Assembly (NCBI GenBank): GCA_938023075.1
Contig: CALHDG010000144.1
Location: 1 to 40,482, forward strand
Source of the DNA: an uncultured Chitinophagales bacterium
Lineage (GTDB): Bacteria; Bacteroidota; Bacteroidia; Chitinophagales; JAHDHT01
Length of the DNA: 40,482 nt
Reading direction: 5' to 3'
Below are positions 1-8,259 of this stretch, piece after piece. The notes beneath the pieces are model-generated. The model was not told the origin of the DNA. It worked only from the letters and a program-made list of their open reading frames with translations, and did no database searches. The stretch's first letter is position 1, and each line of letters starts with the position of its first letter. The translations under genes were made by a program, and so were the position numbers.

Positions 1-59
1 TGATTGCGTTTTTCGCCTCGATCTTGCCAAATTAAATTCAAAATTTTAGTGCAACATTT

Positions 60-505
60 TATAATTCAATTGGTATGTGCATCAAAAACAAAGGACTTCA
101 AGTATATGTCTAAGTATATATGACCAGTCACATTCATTTAACTATTGGTACAAATGGAAATCCTTTATCAGATATTATTCGAGATTGGAAAGCATTTACT
201 TTAAGGCATATCAGAAAATGTTTAGAAGAAGCCACCTTTGAAAGCAGGAAAGTATGGATATTACGTGTTTTAAAATATAGAGGGATTACAAATCCTAAGA
301 ACAAAGATTTTCAACTTTGGCAGCAAAACAATCACCCCATTGTATTAGACAGTAATTATTTGATTGATCAAAAAATAGCATACATTCATAACATCCGGTA
401 GTTCAAGGCTTGGTAGAAAAACCTGAATATTGGCTACATAGTAGTGCAGGTTTCTACTATGAAGATAATGAACTTTCTTTTATCAATTTAACCAAAATAG
501 ATTGA
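60..505 (+). pseudogene. Decayed REP-associated tyrosine transposase (RayT, IS200-like), C-terminal part
   Basis: Family: RayT/Y1 transposases nick single-stranded REP hairpins. The reading frame shows the HUH-like motif TSHIHL soon after position 120, then RDWKAFT, QLWQQNNHP and LIDQKIAYIH, all typical of Bacteroidota RayTs. The family continues with a run ending near the stop at 503-505 (VVQGLVEKPEYWLHSSAG), but that part is in another frame, so there is a frameshift at about 392-398. A TAA at 111-113 interrupts the part before the HIH motif, and the N-terminal third is missing. It is therefore dead. It is followed directly by REP-like hairpins, which fits a RayT with its own substrate repeats. 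Confidence in the family is high; the left border is approximate. Confidence 0.8.
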
Positions 506-521
506 GATTTTTTAATGAATA

Positions 522-564
522 AAGCGAGACGCTTAGGTGAAAAGGAACGTAGCGAGACGCTACG
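522..564. repeat. Two REP-like hairpins sharing the core GCGAGACGC
   Basis: AAGCG-AGA-CGCTT lies at 522-534 and CGTAGCG-AGA-CGCTACG at 548-564. Both are perfect stems with the same AGA loop. The second carries GTAG at the stem foot, the type of tetranucleotide that accompanies REP hairpins cleaved by RayTs. They follow a RayT relic by 17 bases, so they are probably its REP sites. Confidence 0.65.
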
Positions 565-744
565 ACCATTTTTGGGTTGCCTTTGGGCTGGCGTTGGAGA
601 GCCGGTTTATTTTTTTGGGCAGCTAGTATTTGTTTTGCTCAGGTTTATGTGGCAGCTCATTTCCCTTTAGATGTAATTGCAGGTGCGCTTTTGGGTATTA
701 GTATTGCTTTAGTGTTTTATTTCTCTTATAAAAATTACTACTAA
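565..744 (+). pseudogene. C-terminal remnant of a PAP2-family membrane phosphatase
   Basis: The open frame from just after the REP hairpin to TAA at 742-744 reads LPLGWRWRAG, then AQVYVAAHFPLDVIAGALLG and a hydrophobic end. This matches the last catalytic motif (SxxxxxHxxxD-like: AAHFPLD) and last transmembrane helix of PAP2 lipid phosphatases. The rest of the gene is absent. The frame starts exactly at the hairpin edge, so insertion or deletion at the RayT/REP element probably removed the 5' part. No start codon is available; it is not expected to make protein. Confidence 0.7.
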
Positions 745-911
745 AAGTTTAGCCGGCTAAGTTAATTGCATATACCTAGCTCAATACTAAAATTTTTGTC
801 ATTGTTTACTTGAACTTGAGTTCAAACGAATTGATTAGGTATTCGGCGTATATAGGCATAGCCAAAGCTCTAGCTGATATTCTCCAACAAAGTAATCGTT
901 CTACTTTTGCC

Positions 912-948
912 AAAGTAACCGACAGTATGAGCTTGACTGACTACTTAG
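912..948. repeat. Short dispersed repeat, copy 1 (second copy at 5542-5580)
   Basis: AAAGTAACCGACAG, then A/T, ATGAGC, a variable 8-10 bases and GACTACTTAG occur here and at 5542-5580. Both lie in gene-poor DNA next to gene ends. The function is unknown. Confidence 0.5.
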
Positions 949-950
949 GT

Positions 951-2918
951 CTAATTACTTTCTGGAAACTGCAAAACAAATTCGGAACCTTCATTATAGT
1001 TTGAATGCACTTTTATTTTACCACTTAACTCCATCATTATGTTTTTGCAAGTAAATAAGCCCAAGCCTGTACCAAAGCTTTCTTTTTCATCTCCTCTATT
1101 ATTTTTTTTGAATATCTCAGTTAATAGATCTTGTTTAATGCCTTTCCCATTATCTTTTACACTTACTAATAAATTGTTATTCTGTTTGGCAGAAAGTAAT
1201 TGTAATTGTAATTCTCTTGAGGGATGCTTATACGTAATTGCATTGCTAATTAAATTCTGAAACAATTGAACTAATTTACTTTCCTTACCCTTAACTATGG
1301 GCAATTTACTTTTTTCTATTAATACATTGTTACGATCAATATCAAACTTTAGTTTATCCAACACTTTACTTACTACCTTGTTTAAATCTACTGTATTAAT
1401 GGCTTCTATTTTATTATTGGAGGCATCAATTAAAATATCGTTAACCAGTTTGGTTAGATCTTTACTTAAAGTAGCAATAAGATTTAACGACTTTGCAATT
1501 TGCTTACTATTGGTTTCATATTGTTTTATAGCAATATCAGCAAAACCTGAAATTGTTCTTAAAGGTGCTTTTATATCATGGGAAACTATATGAGCAAAGG
1601 ATTGTAATTTTTCAATAGATTGTTCTAAAAGGTTTTGTGTATTTAACAAATCAATATTTTGTGAATTGATTTTCTCGTTCAATAATTTTAAAGCTTTTTG
1701 TGACTTGGTTCGCTGTTTTAACAACTTCAAAATTAGGGCAACAAAAAAACCTAAAACTGTCAACCCAATTAATAAAAACAAAATAATGAGGGTTGATCGG
1801 TAATTTTTTTTAGTCAATTCTTCATTATGAGTTTCAAATTTAATCATTTCAGTAAATGCTTTTTGGCTATAATCGGGTGTATTCAATAAAAAAGAACTTA
1901 CTTTTGAATGATATTCGAGAGCTTCGTCTTTAGTATTAAATTTAAAGTTTGCCGTAATTAAATTATGTCCACTTCGTAAAGTATTTAATTTTTTTTTGGC
2001 AATAGCAGTTTCTACACTTTTTTTGGCATATTCAAAAGCATCCTCTCTCAAATTTTTGTACAAAAAATATTTCGCACATTTATAATACAGCTCGGCCAGT
2101 TGAATACCAAAATTGTTATACTCGGTCAAATAAATGGCGTTTAAATAAAAATCATAACTTTTTTCTAAATTAACACTTGCAAATACATCGCCATTAAATT
2201 TATAATAATAAGCTAAACCTCTTTCGTACTTAGGTGCCGACCAAGTATTAAATGCAAGTTCGGCATAATGCAATACAGAATCAATTAAAGCATTTTGATC
2301 ATGTTTTGATCTTGCTATATTTAAATAAGCATATCCCAAACTTATATTTGCACTATACTCTATCGCTAATTTAGCAGCCAATTTCAAATTCTTTTCTGCT
2401 TTATCATATTGTTTTAGGTTCATAAACAATAAGCCCTTATTGTTATAAACATCAATTAATTCGTTTGCTGACATTGATTCTTTCGCTAAGCGTTCAGTTT
2501 CTTCAAAACGAATCTTTGCTGAAACATAATCCTTTTCCAAAATATCCACCAAACCCAGTAGTTTCAAATTTCTAATCAATGCATTAGTGGGTTCGTTTAT
2601 CGATAAAATTTTATTGGCTTCGTTTAAAAAAACATAAGCAGAGTCGCTATTAGACTTTATATATTGTCTAAACCCTAAATAATTAGCTGATAAAGCTCTT
2701 AAATAATTGTCGTTACTTACTTTAGCGTAACAATAAAGTTGCTTGGCTTGTGCGGAAAAGTTATATTCAGAATTAAATTCTCCAGATAAATTCTTAGTAA
2801 ATACAGTTAAACTATCATCTGAGATAACAAAATTTACGGCATTGCAAATATTGCCTGTGGCAAAACAGCAACTCAGACTTATCCATAAATTTAAGACCAC
2901 ACAAATATTTTTTTTCAA
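951..2918 (-). CDS. TPR-containing membrane sensor histidine kinase
   Basis: This 655-residue protein has an N-terminal signal-like segment, a long periplasmic region of TPR-like helical repeats (about 60-340), one transmembrane helix (about 374-399), a coiled-coil linker, then a HisKA dimerisation domain and an HATPase domain. The phospho-acceptor is His447 in the H-box SHDIKAPLR. The ATP-binding lid shows N-box N555/N559, DNGKGI (589-594) and GTGLGL (616-621). This is the usual Bacteroidota architecture in which periplasmic TPRs sense a signal and the kinase passes phosphate to a response regulator. No receiver gene is adjacent, so it is an orphan kinase and its partner is unknown. A good promoter lies just upstream (2958-2985). 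Decayed mobile DNA surrounds it, but the frame is intact. Confidence 0.9.
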   Translation of the reverse strand: MKKNICVVLNLWISLSCCFATGNICNAVNFVISDDSLTVFTKNLSGEFNSEYNFSAQAKQLYCYAKVSNDNYLRALSANYLGFRQYIKSNSDSAYVFLNEANKILSINEPTNALIRNLKLLGLVDILEKDYVSAKIRFEETERLAKESMSANELIDVYNNKGLLFMNLKQYDKAEKNLKLAAKLAIEYSANISLGYAYLNIARSKHDQNALIDSVLHYAELAFNTWSAPKYERGLAYYYKFNGDVFASVNLEKSYDFYLNAIYLTEYNNFGIQLAELYYKCAKYFLYKNLREDAFEYAKKSVETAIAKKKLNTLRSGHNLITANFKFNTKDEALEYHSKVSSFLLNTPDYSQKAFTEMIKFETHNEELTKKNYRSTLIILFLLIGLTVLGFFVALILKLLKQRTKSQKALKLLNEKINSQNIDLLNTQNLLEQSIEKLQSFAHIVSHDIKAPLRTISGFADIAIKQYETNSKQIAKSLNLIATLSKDLTKLVNDILIDASNNKIEAINTVDLNKVVSKVLDKLKFDIDRNNVLIEKSKLPIVKGKESKLVQLFQNLISNAITYKHPSRELQLQLLSAKQNNNLLVSVKDNGKGIKQDLLTEIFKKNNRGDEKESFGTGLGLFTCKNIMMELSGKIKVHSNYNEGSEFVLQFPESN

Positions 2919-2957
2919 ATCTAATAAAAGTTTAGAGTATAAATATTAATTTTATAA

Positions 2958-2985
2958 CAAATATAACGCCAATGTTATATTGCAA
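2958..2985 (-). promoter_or_regulatory. Bacteroidota promoter of the histidine kinase
   Basis: On the minus strand a TTG (2985-2983) is followed after 17 bases by TATATTTG (2965-2958), a perfect TAnnTTTG. The kinase start codon is about 40 bases downstream. Confidence 0.55.
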
Positions 2986-3154
2986 CAGTAAATTGGTCAA
3001 TCTACTTGGTTAAGGATATATGGTTTTTGTTTTACGTAAAAACAACAATTAACGTTGCAACAAATAGTTACTTTATATTTACTTATGTAAGCACCGTAAT
3101 TGACTACAAAAGAGACTTTTATTAAAGAACAATTCCAATCTTAAATTCCACTCT

Positions 3155-3177
3155 CGGCAAGATTTGTAATCTCGCCG
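3155..3177. repeat. REP-like imperfect hairpin
   Basis: CGGCAAGATT-TGT-AATCTCGCCG forms a 10-bp stem with one mismatch. It lies 100 bases before a second RayT relic, so it may be a REP relic of that family. Confidence 0.45.
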
Positions 3178-3278
3178 CATTTTCAATACAACCACAAAAG
3201 CAAGCATTTGTAATACGACTATATTACCACTACCAATCTTTATATTAGTGACATTTGCCTATTGATTGCTAAACCATT

Positions 3279-3385
3279 ATGGCAGAAAGCTATAAAATAA
3301 ATGATGAAAAGGATTATACTTTATTACCATTACAGCAGATGTAAAGATGTTATTATAGATGCTTTTCTTGCGAGTAGGCGGCTAT
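3279..3385 (+). pseudogene. N-terminal remnant of a second RayT transposase
   Basis: The ATG at 3279 begins MAESYKINDEK, a typical RayT N-terminus. The following GLYFITITADV is one frame away, and a further shift gives KDVIIDAF, matching the family order. At least two frameshifts and the loss of most of the gene show advanced decay. The right border is approximate. Confidence 0.6.
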
Positions 3386-3415
3386 GGCATATACACAATG
3401 TTTTGCAATCGCCTG

Positions 3416-3772
3416 TTAGGCAATTTGTAAATATGCTTCTTCCAATTTAACATTAAAATTTATCTCGGCTTTCAAGGCTTTCAACACTTTCAAAATAGTA
3501 TCAATGGTCGCACTATTGGCACTACGGAATGATGAAAAAATAAATGCTCAAATTTTAGCAAAGAGATTTTTTGATATACAAATAAAACGCAGGCTTAGTG
3601 GTGCTAAGCCGAGTATTTTTAATGAAGTAGATCGGAAAATCTCAAAGGTAAAAATGGACAGTTATTTTTGAATTATTCCTACTTTCTAATTTTGAAATTT
3701 GAGTTTGCTGCACACCACAAGTTCGTTAAATTGTTCTTGTGTTAGTTTCCTTTCTTTTCGTACGAGCAATTT
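3416..3772 (-). pseudogene. XRE-family helix-turn-helix regulator (antitoxin-like), broken by a frameshift and an inserted element
   Basis: On the minus strand VRKERKLTQEQFNELV (frame 1) continues, after a missing base, as GVQQTQISKLES (frame 2), then a 154-bp insertion (3526-3679). After it the same frame 2 resumes as SANSATIDTILKVLKALKAE and ends at TAA (3418-3416). This is a Cro/CI-type HTH as found in HigA-like antitoxins. Deleting the insertion plus one copy of the flanking TAC joins ...KLES to SANSAT in frame, so the insertion hit a coding gene. A stop near 3773 and the frameshift make it non-functional today. No toxin partner is visible. Confidence 0.7.
3526..3679. mobile_element. 154-bp fold-back (palindromic) MITE-like element inside the XRE gene
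   Basis: The ends are inverted: GGAAT-n-AT-nn-AAAAATAA on both sides (15 of 18 positions match). Similarity between the left half and the reverse complement of the right half continues inward (GAGATTTT...GAT-n-TAC) to a perfect central hairpin GGCTTAG-TGGTG-CTAAGCC (3592-3610). TAC at 3523-3525 and 3680-3682 is a 3-bp target duplication. No transposase is encoded; it would be moved in trans by an unidentified element. Confidence 0.7.
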
Positions 3773-3787
3773 TTAAAATAAGAAACA

Positions 3788-4039
3788 AGTAATTGTGCCG
3801 AAGCTTTGTTGTATAAAGGGGTCTCTGAGTTAGCCATCAATTGGAATGAAAAGGCAAAATTGACCTTTCAACAAGTAGCCGAAAATCATTCATCTTATAA
3901 AGATATCGCTAATTGGTATTTAGCTTTGTTTTATCTTAAAAAAGACGATAAGGAAATGGCTACAACTTATTTGAAGCGTATCACTAAAAACGATCCAGCA
4001 TATTATGAAAAAGCGTAACAGTTAAGAAAGGAATTTTAA
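3788..4039 (+). pseudogene. C-terminal fragment of a TPR anti-sigma-like protein
   Basis: An open frame without a credible start reads ...GVSELAINWNEKAKLTF and NWYLALFYLKKDDKEMA, then reaches TAA at 4016-4018. The family clearly continues with QLRKEF to a second stop at 4037-4039, so the first stop is a nonsense mutation. The pattern matches the C-terminal TPR end of the protein encoded at 23131-23919 (KWYLALAYLKNNDVENA ... LLKEL). It is probably a relic of another sigma/anti-sigma locus. The left edge abuts the XRE relic. Confidence 0.55.
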
Positions 4040-4061
4040 TTGAACATTTACCCTGCGCAAC

Positions 4062-4093
4062 ATTTGATATTAAGCTGAATTTAACAACCTTTG
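4062..4093 (+). promoter_or_regulatory. Probable promoter of der
   Basis: TTTG (4062-4065), a 20-base spacer and AACCTTTG (4086-4093; 7 of 8 match to TAnnTTTG). The start codon follows 16 bases later, so the leader is very short. Confidence 0.4.
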
Positions 4094-4109
4094 CACAAAA
4101 GAGCAGAAC

Positions 4110-5417
4110 TTGAGTTTTACTATCGCTATTGTAGGTCGCCCGAATGTGGGAAAATCCACTTTGTTTAATCGTTTAATTGGTGAACGCCAAGCCATTGTTG
4201 ATAACATCAGCGGGGTTACCCGGGATCGACAATATGGCGAATCAGAATGGAATGGCAAAGTATTTAATATTGTAGATACCGGCGGCTTTGTACCCAACTC
4301 AGCCGATATTTTTGAAAAAGCCATTAAAGAGCAAGTAGAAATTGCGATTGATGAAGCCTCCCTAATTTTATTTATGGTGGATGTAACTACCGGCATTACC
4401 GATTTAGATGATATGATGGTACAGATGTTAAGGCGAACAGACAAACCTGTTTTTGTGGTAGTGAATAAAGTAGACAACTCGAAACGGATATTAGAAGCCA
4501 ATGAGTTTTACAGTTTGGGTATGGAACATACCTATTTTATCTCGTCAATTAATGGTAGCGGTACGGGAGAATTGTTAGATGGAGTAGCAGAAGTGATACC
4601 CGAACAGAAGGAAAATGAAGATGGTGATCAACTAATGAAAGTAGCAATTGTGGGGCAACCGAACGTGGGTAAATCTTCTTTGTTAAATGCCATGGTAGGC
4701 GAACAGCGCAATATTGTGACAGACATTGCCGGCACTACGCGCGATTCTATTCATACCCATTACAATTTATATGGTAAAGATTTTTTGCTGATTGATACCG
4801 CAGGGATTCGCAAAAAAAGTAAGGTGATGGAAAACTTGGAGTTTTATTCCGTTATCAGAGCAATTAATGCCATTGATGAATGTGATGTTTGCATTTTAAT
4901 GATTGATGCCAAAGTGGGCATTGAAGGGCAAGATTTGAAAATATTACACCTTGCCGAAGTTAAACGAAAAGGAGTGGTACTCTTAGTAAATAAGTGGGAT
5001 TTAATTGAAAACAAGGCGGAAAAAATTAAACCCACCATTGATCGTATTAAAGGTAGAATTGCTCCATTTAGTGATGTACCCATCTTGTTTGTATCTGCCT
5101 TAGAAAAAACGCGCGTTATGAAAACGATTGATACCGCTATAGAAGTTTTTGAAAGAAAAACTACCAATATTACCACCTCAGAAATAAATGATAAGTTGCA
5201 AGAGGTTATTGAAAGAACACCACCGCCTTCCATAAAAGGTAAGTATGTAAAAATTAAATACATTACTCAATTAGATACACCGTATCCAGCATTTGTATTT
5301 TTTTGCAATCTACCTCAATACATCAAAGAACCGTATAAAAACTTTTTAGAAAATAAAATACGAACCATTTGGAATTTTACCGGCGTACCGATAAGGTTGG
5401 TGTTTAGAAAAAAGTAA
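4110..5417 (+). CDS. der: Ribosome biogenesis GTPase Der (EngA)
   Basis: Der is a tandem GTPase that acts in the cytoplasm on maturation of the 50S ribosomal subunit. The 435 residues carry two G domains: the first with GRPNVGKS (9-16) and NKVD (about 118), the second with GQPNVGKS (about 181), DTAG and NKWD (about 294). A KH-like C-terminal domain follows. The length equals short Der proteins such as that of Bacillus rather than the longer E. coli form. The start is TTG at 4110: an in-frame stop lies at 4071-4073 with no ATG between, and the frame begins MSFTIAIVGRPNVGKS as the family does. It stands alone, with relic DNA upstream and a 550-base repeat-rich gap downstream. Confidence 0.97.
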   Translation: MSFTIAIVGRPNVGKSTLFNRLIGERQAIVDNISGVTRDRQYGESEWNGKVFNIVDTGGFVPNSADIFEKAIKEQVEIAIDEASLILFMVDVTTGITDLDDMMVQMLRRTDKPVFVVVNKVDNSKRILEANEFYSLGMEHTYFISSINGSGTGELLDGVAEVIPEQKENEDGDQLMKVAIVGQPNVGKSSLLNAMVGEQRNIVTDIAGTTRDSIHTHYNLYGKDFLLIDTAGIRKKSKVMENLEFYSVIRAINAIDECDVCILMIDAKVGIEGQDLKILHLAEVKRKGVVLLVNKWDLIENKAEKIKPTIDRIKGRIAPFSDVPILFVSALEKTRVMKTIDTAIEVFERKTTNITTSEINDKLQEVIERTPPPSIKGKYVKIKYITQLDTPYPAFVFFCNLPQYIKEPYKNFLENKIRTIWNFTGVPIRLVFRKK

Positions 5418-5541
5418 AACGGAATGTTTATTTAACGGAAAGTATAAAAGACCATAACCTTTTAATCCTATTTTTAGAGAAAATACTAAATTCAGTTAAG
5501 TACTAATTGGAGCTTTTTAGCCCTAAACATCTAACGAAGTA

Positions 5542-5580
5542 AAAGTAACCGACAGAATGAGCGCATGATGGACTACTTAG
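5542..5580. repeat. Short dispersed repeat, copy 2
   Basis: This is the partner of 912-948: AAAGTAACCGACAG, ATGAGC and GACTACTTAG blocks in the same order with a slightly longer variable middle. It lies downstream of der. Confidence 0.5.
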
Positions 5581-5594
5581 AGTGTCCAAATCGT

Positions 5595-5616
5595 TTTTGC
5601 TATATATATAGCAAAA
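5595..5616. repeat. Perfect 22-bp AT-rich palindrome
   Basis: Two 11-base half-sites (TTTTGCTATAT and its complement) meet without a spacer. It lies between der and the convergent arylsulfotransferase-like gene. It could be a protein-binding site or part of a terminator; there is no T-run to decide. Confidence 0.5.
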
Positions 5617-5691
5617 CAACCTTTATTTCTAAAGCACTCATCTTTTTTGACATGTTTATCTAAACCAAAAAGTAGTTGACACTTTCTTTTT

Positions 5692-5817
5692 AATTTTTTT
5701 TTGAAGCGAAACTTTGTGATGTTTAAATAACTTAGGTCCCGCTTTCCGCTCAAATGCCATGGCTACGCTGCAATATCCGCGCGACATCATGGCATAACCG
5801 CTGCAATCGGGGCTAGC
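5692..5817 (+). ncRNA. Structured intergenic element, copy 1 (covarying hairpin family)
   Basis: After a T-run and GAAGCGAAA comes the conserved frame GTCCCGC..TCCGCTCAA, then inner stem ATGCCATG (5754-5761)/CATGGCAT (5788-5795), then AACCGCTGCAATCGGGGCTAGC. The outer arms CCCG/CGGG also pair. Three further copies (24003-24124, 30110-30236, 33117-33203) keep the flanks while the stem sequence changes on both sides. All sit between convergent genes. It may be an RNA, a DNA hairpin or a transcription boundary. It resembles a repeat common in Bacteroidota, perhaps the Flavo-1 motif, which I cannot verify. Confidence 0.6.
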
Positions 5818-5853
5818 TTATAAAATTCGCCCCTTCGTAAGCCGGCTGTTTTT

Positions 5854-5901
5854 GTGCGTTCCAAACGCACTTCTTGGGCATCCTCGTTGCAAATGAGGAT
5901 G
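5854..5901. repeat. Two tandem perfect hairpins (REP-like)
   Basis: GTGCGTT-CCA-AACGCAC (5854-5870) and CATCCTC-9 nt-GAGGATG (5879-5901) lie back to back, 70 bases beyond the 3' end of the arylsulfotransferase-like gene. They could act as a terminator for that gene or be REP relics. Confidence 0.5.
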
Positions 5902-5973
5902 AGTTAAGGGTTAAACTTAGTACTTTACCCCACTAGTTTAACCAACCTTTATTTAAGACTATTTGTGCTACCT

Positions 5974-7845
5974 TCAGAGCTTAACAAAACGTTCTACTTT
6001 AAAAGGTTTATTCTTAAAACCTTCGGCTTGTAAAAAATAAATGCCTGCCGGTAAATTTTGAATCTCAACTGCATAATGAGGATTTTCCATTTGCTTTACT
6101 ACTAACCCGGCTTCATTAAAAATACTGATCTTTTTAAGAGAGTTAACTGAAAAAAGTAGCTTGTCATTTATAATATTAGTGGTCAACAATTGATTTGCGT
6201 GGTTAAATTGTTCAATTGATGTTGCCGTAATTTCTATAGCTTTGCAATAGCTGTCGTTGCCAAAACAATTGCTGCCATTTACACAAACTTCATAAGTTCC
6301 AGGCATTTCAAAAATATGTGTTGGGTTATCTTCAGTAGACGTGTTACCTTCACCAAAATCCCAGCTTACTTCCCCATGGTTTTGGGCAGAAAGGGTGAAA
6401 TCGACTTCCGCCCCGTTAATCGCAAACAAAAAAGCGATATTCGGACTCCAAAACTGCGCACATTCATCGCTCAACATATTTTCATTTTCAATTATAGAGG
6501 TACCGCATAAATCTCTACCTAATAGACCAGGGTAATCGGCTTTATACTTCTCCACTTTGTATACTTGGGAGTTTGCTCTGGTACCTTGGGCAAAAATATA
6601 ATAGTAACCTATCGGGCATTGATACATCCAAACTACTTTTCCGTCTTCATCAAATTCTGTTAATCTTCCTTTTTCAGCTTCACAGGTTACTATGTTGCCA
6701 TTAGGCTGTACAACCGCTCCTGACATAAGATTTGAAAACATAGGTCCGCCTATTACGGCTCCAGTATTAGGCAATACATACTCATAGCTTTCTGGTAAAA
6801 AATTACTTCCTTCCATTTCGTATACACCGTCTCTATCAAGGTCAGGATTGATTACGACTACAGCACTTTTCTCTAAATTATTCCCTAACAATTCTTCATA
6901 GCGATTATTATAGATTGATAACATACCACCAAAACGCTCGAAGTCTTCTGGAATCCAACGGGGGTTATGCTGACCTAATAAACGTTGTTCTTTTTCTACA
7001 CCATAATTTGAAGGATTTCCCCATCTAAATAGAAAATCGCCTCCATATCCATATTTGCCTCCTGACGATTCGGCTGCTTCTTCTATGGTGGTACTATGAT
7101 CTATAATGTATATTTCGTGATCGTTCCACGAAGAGACCACAATTTGATCTAAGGATTCATTATAATCGATACTGTTAAAATGCGTAAAATCTTCAAATAA
7201 ATTCGCATCATATTTTCGAGGATGTTCAGCTATTATCCCATAGTTATCTTTCGACTCATCGAACTCTTGAATTAAATGATCTTTCATACGCCACTGCCAA
7301 ACTATTTCTGCACTATCTATTCCTAAAGGTTTTAATTCAAGCACAGCTTCAAGGTTATAGTTATTTTTTAATAAAGAAGGATTAACCCCACTTAATATCG
7401 CTTCTTCAACACTAAAATATTCTTGCATTAAAATTAAAACATTGCCATTAGGCAAAATGTGCATATCTGAATGAAATTCGCCCACTTCACTATCAATGCA
7501 ATATTCCCAAATTAGTTCATCATTCCAACTGCGGCGTTCAATGCAACTTTCACTACCTTTATATCCATATGGGTAGTCGTTGGTTAAATTTAGTACCGAA
7601 CCATCTTCCAATAAATAACAACCGGAATAAACAGAAGTTTTAGTAAAAGCCCATTGATTGACTATTAAGCCACAATTATCAATTAAATAAGCATTTTGAG
7701 AACCCAACGGAACAAATAGTAAATATCCCTCGCTTACTTTTTCGGGTTCGCTATATAACAAACCTACTGTATTAGTTGTATTGGTAATTTGACCATTAAC
7801 TTTAATAAGTAATAACAACAATATCAAGAACATAATCTGCTTCAT
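5974..7845 (-). CDS. Secreted arylsulfotransferase (ASST)-family protein with PKD domain and T9SS sorting tail
   Basis: The 623 residues start with a clear signal peptide (1-19, MKQIMFLILLLLLIKVNGQ). The central region is the six-bladed propeller of arylsulfate sulfotransferase-like proteins: GEFHSDMHILPNGNVL (H125, H129), FEDFTHFNSIDY (H222), FRWGNP (273-278) and LGQHNPRW (H293). ASST enzymes use a catalytic histidine to move sulfate between phenols; whether this homologue is catalytic is not shown by sequence alone. A PKD/Ig-like domain follows (about 475-545; WDFGEG, PGTYEVCV), then a Por-type C-terminal tail (about 548-623; GLVVKQMENPHYAVEI, LPAGIYFLQA) for type IX secretion to the cell surface or medium. 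It stands alone, convergent with der. Confidence 0.85.
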   Translation of the reverse strand: MKQIMFLILLLLLIKVNGQITNTTNTVGLLYSEPEKVSEGYLLFVPLGSQNAYLIDNCGLIVNQWAFTKTSVYSGCYLLEDGSVLNLTNDYPYGYKGSESCIERRSWNDELIWEYCIDSEVGEFHSDMHILPNGNVLILMQEYFSVEEAILSGVNPSLLKNNYNLEAVLELKPLGIDSAEIVWQWRMKDHLIQEFDESKDNYGIIAEHPRKYDANLFEDFTHFNSIDYNESLDQIVVSSWNDHEIYIIDHSTTIEEAAESSGGKYGYGGDFLFRWGNPSNYGVEKEQRLLGQHNPRWIPEDFERFGGMLSIYNNRYEELLGNNLEKSAVVVINPDLDRDGVYEMEGSNFLPESYEYVLPNTGAVIGGPMFSNLMSGAVVQPNGNIVTCEAEKGRLTEFDEDGKVVWMYQCPIGYYYIFAQGTRANSQVYKVEKYKADYPGLLGRDLCGTSIIENENMLSDECAQFWSPNIAFLFAINGAEVDFTLSAQNHGEVSWDFGEGNTSTEDNPTHIFEMPGTYEVCVNGSNCFGNDSYCKAIEITATSIEQFNHANQLLTTNIINDKLLFSVNSLKKISIFNEAGLVVKQMENPHYAVEIQNLPAGIYFLQAEGFKNKPFKVERFVKL

Positions 7846-8115
7846 TTTATAAAGATATACATTTTAATACAATTATTTCTACAACATTTAGTAAAATTGT
7901 AATTTTGTTAAACCACTAACCTTAATTTAAAAGACTGAATATAAGTTATTTATAAATTGCGTAAGGTTTTTAAACAAAAAATAGACGTGTACATTTTTAC
8001 AAATTTTTTACATATCAATTCAACCAGCAAATTGAATAAATTAAATGCATTTGAAAAGTTCTAATCAGCTAAATAAATGAGTTCTTATAATCCAACAAAT
8101 TTATAAATCTTTTCC

Positions 8116-8123
8116 TATTTTTG
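8116..8123 (+). promoter_or_regulatory. -7 box of the tRNA-Pro promoter
   Basis: TATTTTTG matches TAnnTTTG exactly and lies 14 bases before the tRNA. No TTG is seen at the expected -33 spacing. Confidence 0.45.
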
Positions 8124-8137
8124 TAACTATTATAATT

Positions 8138-8212
8138 CGGGATGTAGCTCAGTTCGGTTAGAGTACACGTCTGGGGGGCGTGGGGTCGGAAGTTCAAATC
8201 TTCTCATCCCGA
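8138..8212 (+). tRNA. tRNA-Pro (anticodon GGG)
   Basis: The acceptor stem CGGGATG/CATCCCG has C1:G72 with discriminator A, the proline identity set. The D arm, the anticodon stem CACGT/GCGTG with loop CTGGGGG (anticodon GGG) and the T arm GGAAG-TTCAAAT-CTTCT all form. CCA is not encoded. It borders an accessory island to its right, but no integrase and no repeat of its 3' end were found. Confidence 0.93.
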
Positions 8213-8224
8213 CTTAATTAACAG

Positions 8225-8259
8225 GCAGTTATGAATTATAAATTTGTAGCTGCTTTTTT
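8225..8259 (+). terminator. Probable terminator of tRNA-Pro
   Basis: GCAGTTA (8225-8231) pairs with TAGCTGC (8247-8253) with one G-T pair, followed by a T-run. Confidence 0.5.

Noticed and set aside
810-1004. 64-codon plus-strand frame
   Set aside because: Overlaps the 3' end of the histidine kinase and the dispersed repeat; no family match.
3504-3671. 56-codon plus-strand frame across the fold-back element
   Set aside because: It begins outside the element and ends within it; the element is a palindrome, so the frame is incidental.
4844-5263. Long minus-strand frame inside der
   Set aside because: Antisense shadow of a well-supported gene.
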